Below the pieces are notes generated by a model that saw only the letters and a list, made by a program, of their open reading frames with translations, ran no database searches and was not told where the DNA came from. The position numbers and the translations under genes are program-made. A stretch of 64,000 bases of DNA from Xestospongia muta (Eukaryota; Porifera; Demospongiae; Haplosclerida; Petrosiidae). The stretch spans positions 3,536,501 through 3,600,500 of the forward strand of contig OY848929.1 of NCBI GenBank assembly GCA_963693285.1, read 5' to 3'. Within the stretch, counting starts at the first letter, position 1, and every line of letters starts with the position of its first letter. This document shows positions 26,351 through 46,340 of the stretch, in pieces.

Positions 26351-26798
26351 ATGGCTGATCAAGGTACCGAAACTTATAGTTAGTTGTTACTACTATTGTT
26401 ACTATTTCTTCACAGATGCCTTGGCATATCTTACAGAGCACAAGATTCCTCAACTCTTTGAGCATTTCACAGCCAGGATTGTCTATCATCGACCTAGTGA
26501 CCCAAAAGCATTTATTAAGGATCATTTGAGGTGCCTAAAAGAGAGTCGAGATAAATCAGAAGATACACAACCATCTTTATTCAATGATTCAAACTTGATT
26601 TCTATTTTTAGTATGCTAGACATTCGAAATTCTGGCTATATTACCAAGTCTCAGTATAATGAAGCGATGCTGAGTTTAGGAATTACAAACTACAACATCT
26701 CACCAGTTGGAGGAGAAATGAACAAAATAAGTCGTGACACATTTCTCCATGAAGCAAAAATAGGGTTGAAACTAGAAAATCAAACCTTTTCAGATTAG
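26351..26798 (+). CDS. EFCAB10: EF-hand calcium-binding domain protein 10 (EFCAB10-like)
   Basis: Two exons: 26351-26363 (MADQ plus one base) and 26416-26798, separated by a 52 nt intron. The protein, about 132 residues, has a short helical N-terminus (ALAYLTEHKIPQLFEHFTAR, resembling an RIIa dimerisation/docking fold) with the YHRPSDPKAFI block seen in vertebrate EFCAB10, then a degenerate EF-hand pair (IFSMLDIRNSGYITKSQYNE). The second hand lacks a full set of Ca ligands. The open frame upstream of 26416 is intron read-through. Vertebrate homologues are expressed in ciliated cells. An X-box lies immediately upstream. It is convergent with PI4K2, 81 bp between stops. Confidence 0.85.
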
Positions 26799-26879
26799 TT
26801 CTTAGTGATAAACTTCAATAAAGCATGGTAAAAATGATTATAAACTTGATAAAAAATACACATCTCACAACAAATAATT

Positions 26880-30163
<3,284 letters not shown>

Positions 30164-30417
30164 TTAATTTAATACGATTGGCACGTGTCATCACTTGCCA
30201 CGCCTACTGTCGCATCATAATATTATAAGCCTCCTATTCGAATTTGGATCAGTCCTCAGAAGAATAGCCAAATATACCTATTTTTTGGTCAATAAGTCCA
30301 GGCACATTTCCTTAAATAAATCACGATGACATGTCTCCTTAACAATGCAATGGTTTATTTAAAAATGTATTGTTTATAGATTATAATAATTTAGTAAATA
30401 ATATGACAAAAACACTT
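30164..30417. promoter_or_regulatory. PI4K2 promoter and ARHGAP1 3' region
   Basis: Between the PI4K2 start and the ARHGAP1 stop. It carries an E-box CACGTG (30182-30187) and a GT-box on the minus strand, AGTAGGCGTGGC (30208-30197), about 35-45 bp upstream of the PI4K2 ATG. Confidence 0.5.
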
Positions 30418-33400
30418 TCATTTGGTAAAAATATCTGAATAGTGGTCAATTAACACCAAAGTAAATCTGTTGATCTCACTCATTGAGTTGAGTGTAGCAA
30501 CCTCATTTTTTGACCATAGCAGGTTAGGGCCAAATACAATAGACAAGTTTGTTGAAGTCATTTTGTTTTCCTCTTCATAAGCAACTACCTGCAATCAAAG
30601 TCACAAATAATAATAATTTACCAAAGCTTACTTGTGTAATAAAGTGAAAAATATAGTTCGTTATAACATAATTAAGCTCAGGCAAAGAATGAATTAGTTC
30701 ACGGCATTTAATTAACCTTGTTTCCTCAGGAAGCCCTAAAGAATATCATGTAATCATATTAAAGAGATGTTAATAAAACTAGTTATACTTAATCTTACGT
30801 TTAATTTCAGATATTCTTGAATGAAGAGAAAAAGTTAATAATGGTTCAGGTAGTTCTCGTAAGAACATTTTTAGAATAGTAGCAACCAAATGAGGGTCAT
30901 TATACACTGAGAAATCAACTTCTTTGCCTATTAAAATAATTAAACTAAGGTAAAATAAGTAACAACAACCTTCATTAAATGTCCTTTTAACTTCTTGAAC
31001 ATTGTACTGTGAAGGAGTACGTCTAAAGATACCAACAACACGAAGTGCGTTTTGAGTAATATAATCAATGCTTTGTCTCACAACAAGAGGAATATCTTCT
31101 CCACTTCGTTCCTTAAGACTAAATGGCAATAAAGCTAGTATACACAATGTTCTTAAATTGTAAGTATTATTGTTGTATTGATTTATAACGTACATGCTAA
31201 CTGGAACTCCAAACTGTAAGGTGGCTGAGTTGTCTTGAACAATTGTATTGTCAACACTTACATAAAAAGAAGATCTACTTTCAGCCATTACGTGAGAGCG
31301 AATAGGTGCATTCAATGTACGGTCATAGCTAGAGAATATAATTATAATAGACTGACTTATCACTATTGTTACTCTGTTACATCTTATTAACCCTTGCTAT
31401 CTGGCACATGGGTAAGAGGTATAGCATTTGCTCTCTCTGTGTGTGTAGTTTGTCCATCTGTCTGTTACAAGACAGTGGACTTTTGAACTGTTCTAACTCA
31501 GCAGCTATAGCATCTACAGCTATTAAATCTAGGCAGTGAGATGGTAAACGTTTAGCACTATGAATCTATTCTGGCTAAAGGACTATCAAAGAAAGTTGAA
31601 GCTTGAAAAGGATCCTTTCAAAAAGCACAGGCAAATGGAAGAGCTGTTTGTTCCAATAAACTCTTATGTGTATAAAATACAATTAGCTAAAAAAATTGAT
31701 GTTGGAATTTTTGCAGAAATATTTCATTCTAACATTTTTACTCATCTTGATTGTATTCTTCCCAATAGTTGTAGCAATTGTTGTTATAGTTGCGAGGCAT
31801 ATCTAAGTCTGCAAAGTACATAACTTAACAAAAGAACAGACCCTTAAAGAACAGCCACTTGCATGATTATTGATAATTTGATACCATGCCATTATGGTTA
31901 AACTGTGGTGATGTTTGTAGTTTAGAACAAGGCTAACACAGGTATCACCGCCTTTAGTGACATATTCAGTGGATATAGCTACAATTATACAATAGTTTGT
32001 AACAATCTCTGTTGTTTATTTTATTCCAATGTATTCATCAAGCTCTCAGTAGGCAGAAGATTAATTCAGAGTCTACTACTGCAGCAAGGGTTTGCACTGT
32101 AGTGTTTTCATTCACAGAGCTTGGCATGTTCATGTATAGATTATTTTCATCATAGACTAACTCAATAACTTCTTTTGGAATATCCAATTGATCCATATAG
32201 AGAACAGAATCTAATTCTGCCAATCTGTTGATATACACTAACTTCTTGCCAAATTTATAGCTATAAAACACGTTTATTCTTTATTATAAAATTCACTGAC
32301 TCTTACCTAATGATTGGTCTGAATAATGCCAAAATAATCTTTACAAAAGTAGTTGGATGAACAATGAAAAATTTCTTTAGGTTCTTCTTATACCTGAATT
32401 ACAAAATACATAACTATTAAAAATTAATAATAATGGCTCACTTTCTGTCCAATTCTTTATAAATTTGATGAAGCCATCCAAATGTGGGTTTATTTAGGCT
32501 ACTGAGTCCGTGATGAAAATACACCACAGTATAGTCATTCTCAACATACTGATCCAATGTGTACTTTACGTATCTACAACAAAAGACTTCAAATTTCAAG
32601 ATAGGGTACAATCCTTACTCGAATAAAGTGTCATGATTAATTTGATATGAAGGTGGGAGCCGACATGCAGAAAATATAATGACAGGACGACCCAGTTTGT
32701 CAGTGCCTATAAAGATGTTTTTAGAATTATTGAGGCTGTAAAAGGTCTATAGGTTGTAAAAGGTCTACCTGAGACAGACAGAATTTGAAACTTTTCTAAT
32801 CTTTTATACTGTACTGGTAAAGATTGTGTGTAAGATTCTGAACGAACAAACTTGGCACTGAAATGTATAACTATGAAATAATTGAAACTATATCCATAAT
32901 ATTACCACAGTGCACTGTCTTCTGGATCTTTGGTATCCTTAGGTTCATATTTAGAGGTAGATGCTGTATCATTCATACTACTAGGTAAAGGAAAAGTGGC
33001 TGTTAGATTATCATCGAAGTATGAACCAGTTCTTCTGTTGGGACTTCTTGAGGCTGGACGTCTTCGAAGAACTACATTACTGCGTTGCAACTTTGATTCT
33101 GAAGGAACAGGATCAGAATGGTCTTTATTAACTAAATTAGAAACCCATGATAAACTCATGGCAACAGAAGTGGTAATATATTAACACATACCTAGAGTAA
33201 TATATTTCACTGGTACTTCACCACGATCTGATGTCCTTAAATTAATAACTGAGAAAAATTGCTGATCAATTGTTTGTTCCTGTATTAACACTATATCTCC
33301 TGGTAGACAGAAAAAGGCAAGAATACTTACTATTATACACAATGGAATAAGTCTAATAATACAAAAGCTAACACAAGGTCATTGATTAGAACAATACATT

Positions 33401-33846
33401 TCTTGACTGATTGTCTAAAATATTAAAGCAAGCTTTTGTGACTAGTGATAAAATAAGTAAGTTAAGTAATGTAGAGTGTCAGAAAAAAGGTTTATTAAAG
33501 GTTTAAGTTAAAAGGATTCCTAAAATAATTAGATTTTCAAACCTAAACACTTCCAAACTTAAGTTTAACATCACTCACCTTTAATCATTGATATTTCATT
33601 ATCATTTTCGGGTAGATAATCAACGTCAGCTACACCTTTAATACCTTCTTCTTTTTCGTCCGCGTCATCATACAAGTCCCCCTCATTTTCACTAAGTGAA
33701 TCGACAACTACCAAGCCGTCTACTTCATCAGATACAACTCTCACATTGATGACTTTACTTTCTAAGCTTTCATCTGTGACTTCTTCCCATTCATCAAGTA
33801 GAGTCTTCACTAGAGGAATAGAATCGGGCTCTAGACCGGTTGCCAT
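30418..33846 (-). CDS. ARHGAP1: RhoGAP with SEC14/BCH and N-terminal SH3 domain (ARHGAP1-like)
   Basis: Rho-family GTPase-activating protein. Order: acidic N-terminus (exon 33846-33579); an SH3 domain spanning exons 1-2 ([19 protein letters not shown], then [10 protein letters not shown]); a basic Ser/Arg linker (exon 33131-32906, [12 protein letters not shown]); a CRAL-TRIO/SEC14 domain ([62 protein letters not shown]); then RhoGAP with arginine finger [23 protein letters not shown] and [15 protein letters not shown]14 and RhoGAP match vertebrate ARHGAP1/8 closely. The SH3 is absent from human ARHGAP1, so orthology is to the subfamily. An 833 nt intron (32161-31329) separates SEC14 from RhoGAP. 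Confidence 0.88.
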
Positions 33847-33928
33847 TGCGAATAATTAAGTAGGTGTGGTCAAGTTAGTCACATGAGTCTTCATTTCTGT
33901 GTGTGTGTGTACAGATTCACTCCGAGCT
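33847..33928. promoter_or_regulatory. 82 bp bidirectional promoter, ARHGAP1 / V-ATPase E
   Basis: Contains the GT-box AGTAGGTGTGGTC (33859-33871), an M-box/CLEAR-like GTCACATGAG (33878-33887), and a short GT dinucleotide tract (about 33898-33910). The M-box lies about 42 bp upstream of the V-ATPase start. Confidence 0.55.
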
Positions 33929-36077
33929 ATGGCGTTGTCCGACGAAGAAGTAGAGAAACAAGTTAGTAATTTCTAATTTACTGTTATATGGTAACATTTT
34001 GTTTAGATTAACCAAATGAAAAGATTCATTGAACAAGAAGCAAACGAGAAAGCTGAAGAAATACATGTTAAAGTGAGTATTCAAGTTACATGTAAGTGTT
34101 CACCTACCTGATGTCTTCCTTATAATTGTTAAGACTAATGCACAATATACTATTTTTAATTTCACATTGATTAAGTCAATGTTTGCATCAGGTTTGTTCC
34201 AATAAGATTGGCTTGAAACAGTGTCCTCCCTTAAATGTCCCCTTCCTTTGTTGTTGTGCAATTAAAATTGATACTGTGCTCGAATTAATGCTGCAATGGC
34301 TGCTGAAACTTTAATGAGCTGACCTATATTATTATTAAAAAGTTTGATTATTCAAGTGCCCCTTGAATAATAGCATTCCCTCGAAGATCATCAAAAGTAG
34401 CAATAGTAACATAAACACATTGCTAAGACTGATCTAGTCTCATCCCCAGACTCCCTGACATTTTGATGTCCATATGTCAGGGAATCTGGGAGCCATGGCT
34501 AAGTCTGATCAAGAATGTCAAGACTAGACAATGTAAACAGTTTGTGTTCTATTGAGTTCCATGTATTTTGTGTCCTTGTTGGCAACATTGGATGTGAAAG
34601 ACCTATAACTGTGTTTAAATTCCTATTCTTTTGTTACTGTGCAATTCATGACTTTTTACGTATACATACAAATATGGGATATTGGATAGTTAATATTTAG
34701 CTTAATAACAACATGTTATTATGCTTGCAATGATCTTTTTAGGCAGAAGAAGAATTCAACATTGAAAAGGGCCGTTTGTTACAAACTGAAAAGCTTAAAA
34801 TTGATAATTATTATGATCGTAAGGAAAAACAGGTTGAACTACAAAGAAAAATGTGAGAATAAGAATTAAATAGTGATTATTGTGTCAAATTTCCATTTCA
34901 GTCAGCACTCTACTCTCTTGAACCAAGCAAGATTAGAAGTATTAAAAGCCAAAGATGACCAAATCAAGGTAACAATGAACCTATTGTTGTTTATTACTTA
35001 TCATAATGTGTAGCGCATTCTAGAAGAGGCTAAATTGAAAATTGGCGAAGTAGCAAAAGATACAAAACAGTATCCGGAAATTCTGGAAAAACTCATTACA
35101 CAAGTATTTGTAATTATAACAAAACCTTTACCTTTTGTTATTATTACAGGGTCTCTATCAACTGTTGGAAAAGCAGGTAGTCATACGATGTAGAGAAAGC
35201 GACCACAATCTTGTTAAAGTTAGTGAGCACGAATGATATTTAATAAAGTGATTTATGTGATATTTAGAATGTTTATGAATCTGCTGTTGCAAGTTTCAAA
35301 GATGGCACTGGTATTGATTGTGAAGTCACATTGGATGACAAAGAATTTTTACCATCAGATTCGTAAGTGATCTTAATTAAAGATTTAGAGTTGTTATGTA
35401 TACAAGACAATTGGATGTTGACAGAACAAGTAATCTTTAGCTCAAAAGAAGCATTCAACTCTCATACAATAGCTAAGATGTCAGCATAGTCTAATTCTAT
35501 GAGAAGAACATGACCACACCCACACTCAGGCAAAGTTGCTTACCAGGAAATTAGTGCTATATAGTGTTATAGTGTTGTTTTACACTATTGGATGACAAAT
35601 AAAGGAATATTGTCACTACAGAATTTACTCATATTGATAACCAAAATGCCTATAGTTACTTAACTTTCTTTTCTACATGTTTGCTGACATCATTTTATAA
35701 CTGAATTGATAATAGTTGTACAGTAGCAATCTTCTTAATCTGTGGCAAGTGTTCACTTGTTACAGTCTGTATTAAAATGATAATCAAGTGGTTTTGTTAT
35801 ACATAAACAGCTAGGCATCCAAAATTACTTTGACTAATCAAGACTATACTAGTTAGATACTCATATAAATTTCCATTTTTAGGTGTGGTGGTGTTGATTT
35901 GTACACTCATCAAGGTAAAATAAAATTGACTAATACTTTAGAGAGTCGGCTAGAGCTACTTAGTAGTCAGGTAAGTAAAACAATACTATTTTAATATTGA
36001 TGACACTATTCTAGATGATGCCAGAGATTCGCACAACATTGTTTGGTGACAATCCTTCACGGCGTTTCATTGATTAA
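33929..36077 (+). CDS. ATP6V1E1: V-type proton ATPase subunit E
   Basis: Peripheral-stalk subunit of the V1 sector, linking the catalytic head to V0. First exons: 33929-33961, 34007-34072, 34743-34852, with further short exons to 36077; all joins inspected keep frame. The protein (about 225 residues, normal for the family) starts [19 protein letters not shown], continues with the long helical [20 protein letters not shown] segment, and has the C-terminal CRESD and [21 protein letters not shown] blocks and ending ARG-ARG-PHE-ILE-ASP (SRRFID), all typical of subunit E. Divergent from ARHGAP1, convergent with SMPD2 (183 bp between stops). Confidence 0.96.
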
Positions 36078-36260
36078 TAATGACATTTGTAGTTAAGAGT
36101 GCGCATGCAGTTTGTGATTTAGATAATAATTTAGTTTATGTATTGTTTATTATATATGATGTAATGCAAATAAAAGTGAAAATTATTGAAAAATGATATT
36201 ATCAAGACAGATAATCAAATAATACACTAAAGTTCACAACAACAACTACCATGTTGATGT

Positions 36261-37967
36261 TTAATGTGTTTGATGATAATCTAGAGTAGTTCTAATTTGA
36301 TTCAAATTTGAGTGCATACTTCTCATTAAATGGATTTCATTAAATCCAATAAAGATATAAATGATTATAGCTACACTGGCAAGAGATGGTATTATTGCAG
36401 ATAACCACTGCATGTGATAAGCCATTAAAAAGTTATAAACTGCTGGAACTGTCATGAAAACACCAAGTAACAGTACAAGGATACCTAAACATATCCAGTG
36501 TGCCACAACGTTATGATATGATGCATATCGACGTGAAAGAGGTAAAAATAACTTATTAATTTGTTCAGACATCTCAAGTAATACTTGTACACCATCATCT
36601 ATATGACTAAATCAACCAACATGATGACCAAAGAAATTATCTCACCATCTAAATCTGAATAGGTTAATTTCATGGTTTCCACCACCTTTAAAAGAAAAAC
36701 TGCTTCTACTCCTTCATGATCAGAATATGGAAAATCTTTTCCAGGTACCTTTCCAGTCAAAACTAAATTTCTGCTCTTTAGGCAAAGTGGTTGGTCTGAG
36801 GTATGATGTAATTTGTCTATAGAATAAAATATATAATCAATGCGTTTAGGAACCATGTGGTGTTTTGTGAAACTATTGCTCTTTAAATCACAGGTGTCAA
36901 CTGGATCATCAGCATACACATCTTCAAGTCCTAAAACTTTAGTCATAAGGCTGTAATCAATTCTATGAGTTTTAAAGTTTATTGAATTAATTTGATCTAA
37001 CTTGTATGAAAGATGGGTAGGCTTAGTGTTGAAATCACCACAGACAATAATAGGAGAGTCTTTTCTTGTTTGATTTATAAACTGTGCTAACTCAAACAAT
37101 TGGTTGTCACGACAACGAGGATTAACCTAAAATGTTGTTACAAGTCAATGATATGCAGTGATCTTCTTCACTCACATGAGTATTGAAGACAGTCACATGA
37201 CCATTAGGTGTTCTTATTAAACATGCTAATACACCCTTACCAGCAAACACTTCACCATCAGCAAAATCTTTTATACTTCCAGTAATATTAAACTCATGAC
37301 TATAGACAGCCAAGATTGAGTAACGGCTAAAAGTACACAGGCCACTCCCAATTATGCCACTACATTTTCATGTTTAAATTAACAATAATAAGACAGCTAT
37401 ATATACCTTGAAAAGTAATGAGAATATGGTAATGTAGTCAGTAGTTGTTTAACAAGATATTGGTAATCTTTTTGGGACCATACCTAATACAATTGATAGG
37501 TGAGTAATAGTGTGCTGTACAACAGTGGAGATTGTTTCTATGTGTTATACACTAGTGTTGTTTTAATATTTTGGTACAGAACTAAAAGTGATTTTAGTAC
37601 TTCACTGTTATTTTAGTTCTAGTGAAATACTATAACTAATACTATGCTAAAATTAATTAGTCTAATGTAATGTTGCAGAACTAGGACAATACTATAATCG
37701 AATTTTGACCAAGAAATAGTACTAGTACTATACTACAATTAGTAACCATGTACAACACTATTATAAACATTTATCTAGAGTCATTACAAGACATACTTCC
37801 TGTAAGCAGACAATATCAAAACTAGGAAGTTCATCAGCAATGTATCTCAGCCTTTCACGAATAAGTTTTGCATCACCATGCAGGCCCCTATGAAAAATAT
37901 TTCGATAATTTCAATTATTCCAACAGACTCACCAAACATTAAATGTTAACACTCGAAGTTCAGCCAT
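36261..37967 (-). CDS. SMPD2: Neutral sphingomyelinase (SMPD2-like)
   Basis: Mg-dependent hydrolysis of sphingomyelin to ceramide and phosphocholine; DNase I-like fold plus two C-terminal membrane helices. Starts at 37967 with MAELRVLTFNVWGL (asparagine of the active site), followed by DIVCLQEVW (metal-binding Glu), HVTVFNTHV, IIVCGDFNTKP, KRIDYIFYS and the catalytic YSDHEGVEAV. The last exon (to 36261) has the two transmembrane segments (WICLGILVLLLGVFM and IIPSLASVAIIIYIFIGF). All catalytic landmarks are present. Intron 37300-37780 contains AT-rich sequence with repeated ACTAATACTA-like words. It lies 146 bp downstream of the PDE3 stop on the same strand. Confidence 0.93.
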
Positions 37968-37997
37968 TTTGAACCCCACCCCTGGGGTGATATATAA

Positions 37998-38012
37998 CAC
38001 CACGTGACGTAC
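37998..38012. promoter_or_regulatory. E-box/CRE composite upstream of SMPD2
   Basis: CACCACGTGACGTAC combines CACGTGAC (bHLH-ZIP type) and TGACGT (CREB/ATF half-site), about 31 bp upstream of the SMPD2 ATG. Assigned from consensus only. Confidence 0.45.
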
Positions 38013-38113
38013 TGCTTGTTATTACATATAAAATTATTTTTATAGTGGTTATGTAAAAGAGTGGTTTAATTACCACCCACATTCACAACTTTAATACTAG
38101 ACAATATCAGATG

Positions 38114-41733
<3,620 letters not shown>

Positions 41734-41814
41734 GCTCGTCTTCACCGAATATTCGCAAGATGGGCGTGGTTGTGTCAAATTGTGGCGACTGCTTTTGTAA
41801 TACCTTTGCAAAAA
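41734..41814. promoter_or_regulatory. 81 bp bidirectional promoter, PDE3 / paraoxonase
   Basis: Only 81 bp separate the start codons. A GT-box variant GGGCGTGGTTGTG lies at 41762-41774. No TATA element is evident. Reading frames on both strands run into this interval. Confidence 0.5.
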
Positions 41815-43738
41815 ATGGGGTTCATAACGAAGGGCTTTCTTGTGGTTGGTGTGGGGTTTGTAGCTTATATGATGGATTTCTTGTGAGTTAAAATTAAATA
41901 ACTCTTAGTTAGTGCACTTTTGAAAGCTTGGTTGAGATGTAACACCTTACTCCTTCTAATGACACCACGAATTAGGGTTAAGTGACTGCACCCACTCAGA
42001 AGGTGTCATCATAGACCCAAACGTTTCCCTCCCACTATTTGACTTGAAGTATGGGACATTACTGCCATGTTAGCTACTACGTATTCAGAAAGGTTTTATT
42101 CAAATTTATTTCTTAATACCAAATTATAATAATTTTTTTGTATCAAAGTTGTTCCTTTTTCTCTCAAATTTTATTACATATTACATATTAACAATATAAA
42201 CACTCAGCTCGAGCTAATTATTATTGCACATTCTTAACATTTCATGGTATTACAGCTATGCTGTAGACATTATAGTTTTCTCTTATCCTACATTTTTCCT
42301 ATTGCTTTTACTTAGAAACCCTTTAAAATCAAAACATTCAAACATATAGTATTTAAGTAATGTCTGCCATATTATAATTATGATAGCAACATTCAGTACT
42401 GAAAGATATACTTCAATTTTTATAATAATATCTATTAATATAATTTAAGTACTGATATCAGAATTCAGCTAAATTATTTTGGTCAAGTGTACAAGCAATA
42501 TCCTGGACAATGTCATGTTCACAAAAGTAAGGAATTGTTCCAATATATCACTAATTTATTATGTTTCTACCTTTGGCAGTGAATGGGTCAGAAGATATTA
42601 TTTTACTACCAAACAACGATGCCATCATCAGCAGTGTAAGATCTGGTATTAATATGTTGTTTCAATTCATTATCATTTTTTGACTTAGGGTCTACGATTT
42701 TATATCTATGAAACTCAATCTGGTCCACCACAAGGAATGTTATACTACTTGGACATGTCAAATTCATTAAATAGCCCAATACCACTGGAATTTGAGAATG
42801 ATTATCTGAAAAATAATCCCGACTTTAATCCCCATGGCATTAGCTATTGGGAAGATGAGGATGATGTTATTCTGTTGTATGTAATATGTCATTGGAGAAA
42901 TGGTGATAGTGTTGAAGTCTTTCGCATGAACAAACAAACTATGTCAGTAAAATACGAGAAAAGTATTCGTCATGACATTTTAATAAACATGAATAATTTG
43001 ATTGTCATTGGAAAAGATGAGTTTTATGTGACCCAATGGCACTATTTTACTAATCATGCATTACAGCAATTGGAAATATTTTTACGACTTCCACTTATGT
43101 CAGTTTTCTATTACAATGGAAAGATAGAGGCAGTGTTGCAAGCTGCTAAAGGGCTACGTTCTCCTAATGGGATCAATAAATCTAATAACAACAAGTGAGT
43201 TATCCATTCATCTTAAGTAATAATTTAGTAATTATATTTTGCAGGTATATTTATGTTGCAAATACACTTGGTGGGGAGATAATTGCATATACTAGAAATA
43301 AAGATAACTCTCTTTTACAAGTCGAGGTATTCATTTTTGACTCAGTCATGTATTAGTATTTTGTATAGACTCTGTCTGTACCTTTTTCTGTAGATAATAT
43401 TAGTATAGACAAAAAAACTGGTCATTTATGGGTAGCAGTATTATCTAAATCAATAGAACTGGAGCATCATTTTACAAATATTAGGTAGATATTATGGAAT
43501 TCTTAAATCATTAATTGCTTACCTTTATAGTCACCCAGTGCCTAGTCAAACTTTGCATTTTGTAATAAATGAAGATTCTCTAAAGCCTTTCACTGGGACT
43601 AAAGTGGAACAAGTCTTTCAATCAGATTCTGTTGCTGCTATTAGTACAAGTCTTTTTTATAATAACACTTTGCTCTTGGGCAGTGTATTTGGTGATATGC
43701 TAGTTTGTGATGTTCACTATCTTATGTATATGCAATAG
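41815..43738 (+). CDS. PON: Paraoxonase/arylesterase (PON family)
   Basis: Calcium-dependent six-bladed beta-propeller lactonase. Exons: 41815-41882, 42462-42526, 42580-42635, 42689-43194, 43245 onward, last exon to 43738. The N-terminus (GFITKGFLVVGVGFVAYMM) is a retained signal-anchor as in vertebrate PONs. Ca and catalytic residues known in PON1 have counterparts: Glu-Asp in GSEDIILLPN, His in FNPHGIS, His in SIRHDIL, Asn in NMNNLIVIG, Asn in PNGINKS, Asp-Asn in VDNISIDK. The length fits the family. Lactonase activity is expected; the substrate is unknown. It ends 98 bp before TTLL1. Confidence 0.92.
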
Positions 43739-43836
43739 TATTTAATGAAAGCACTAAATGATTGACAACATTATTACATACGGATTGCTGATCTGAACAT
43801 AGTGCAGTAATGAATTAATTAGCTCCACCCAACAAC

Positions 43837-46209
<2,373 letters not shown>

Positions 46210-46340
46210 AGATTTATAACTATTAACAACGCAACAACATAAAATGTATTTGATTCAAGAAATGATTTGTAAAGCACTGTGACTATTAAAACAAAACAAT
46301 ACAAATGTGTGTAAACAAAAAAATAATGTCTTTGTAAATT

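Noticed and set aside
30779..31363. Single 194-residue open frame in ARHGAP1
   Set aside because: It reads through two real introns; splicing at GTACGT...TTTAG and at the next intron restores the RhoGAP alignment.
41734..41811. Longer PDE3 N-terminus starting at 41811
   Set aside because: That position reads TTG on the minus strand; the first in-frame ATG is at 41733, and the extra frame lies within the shared promoter.
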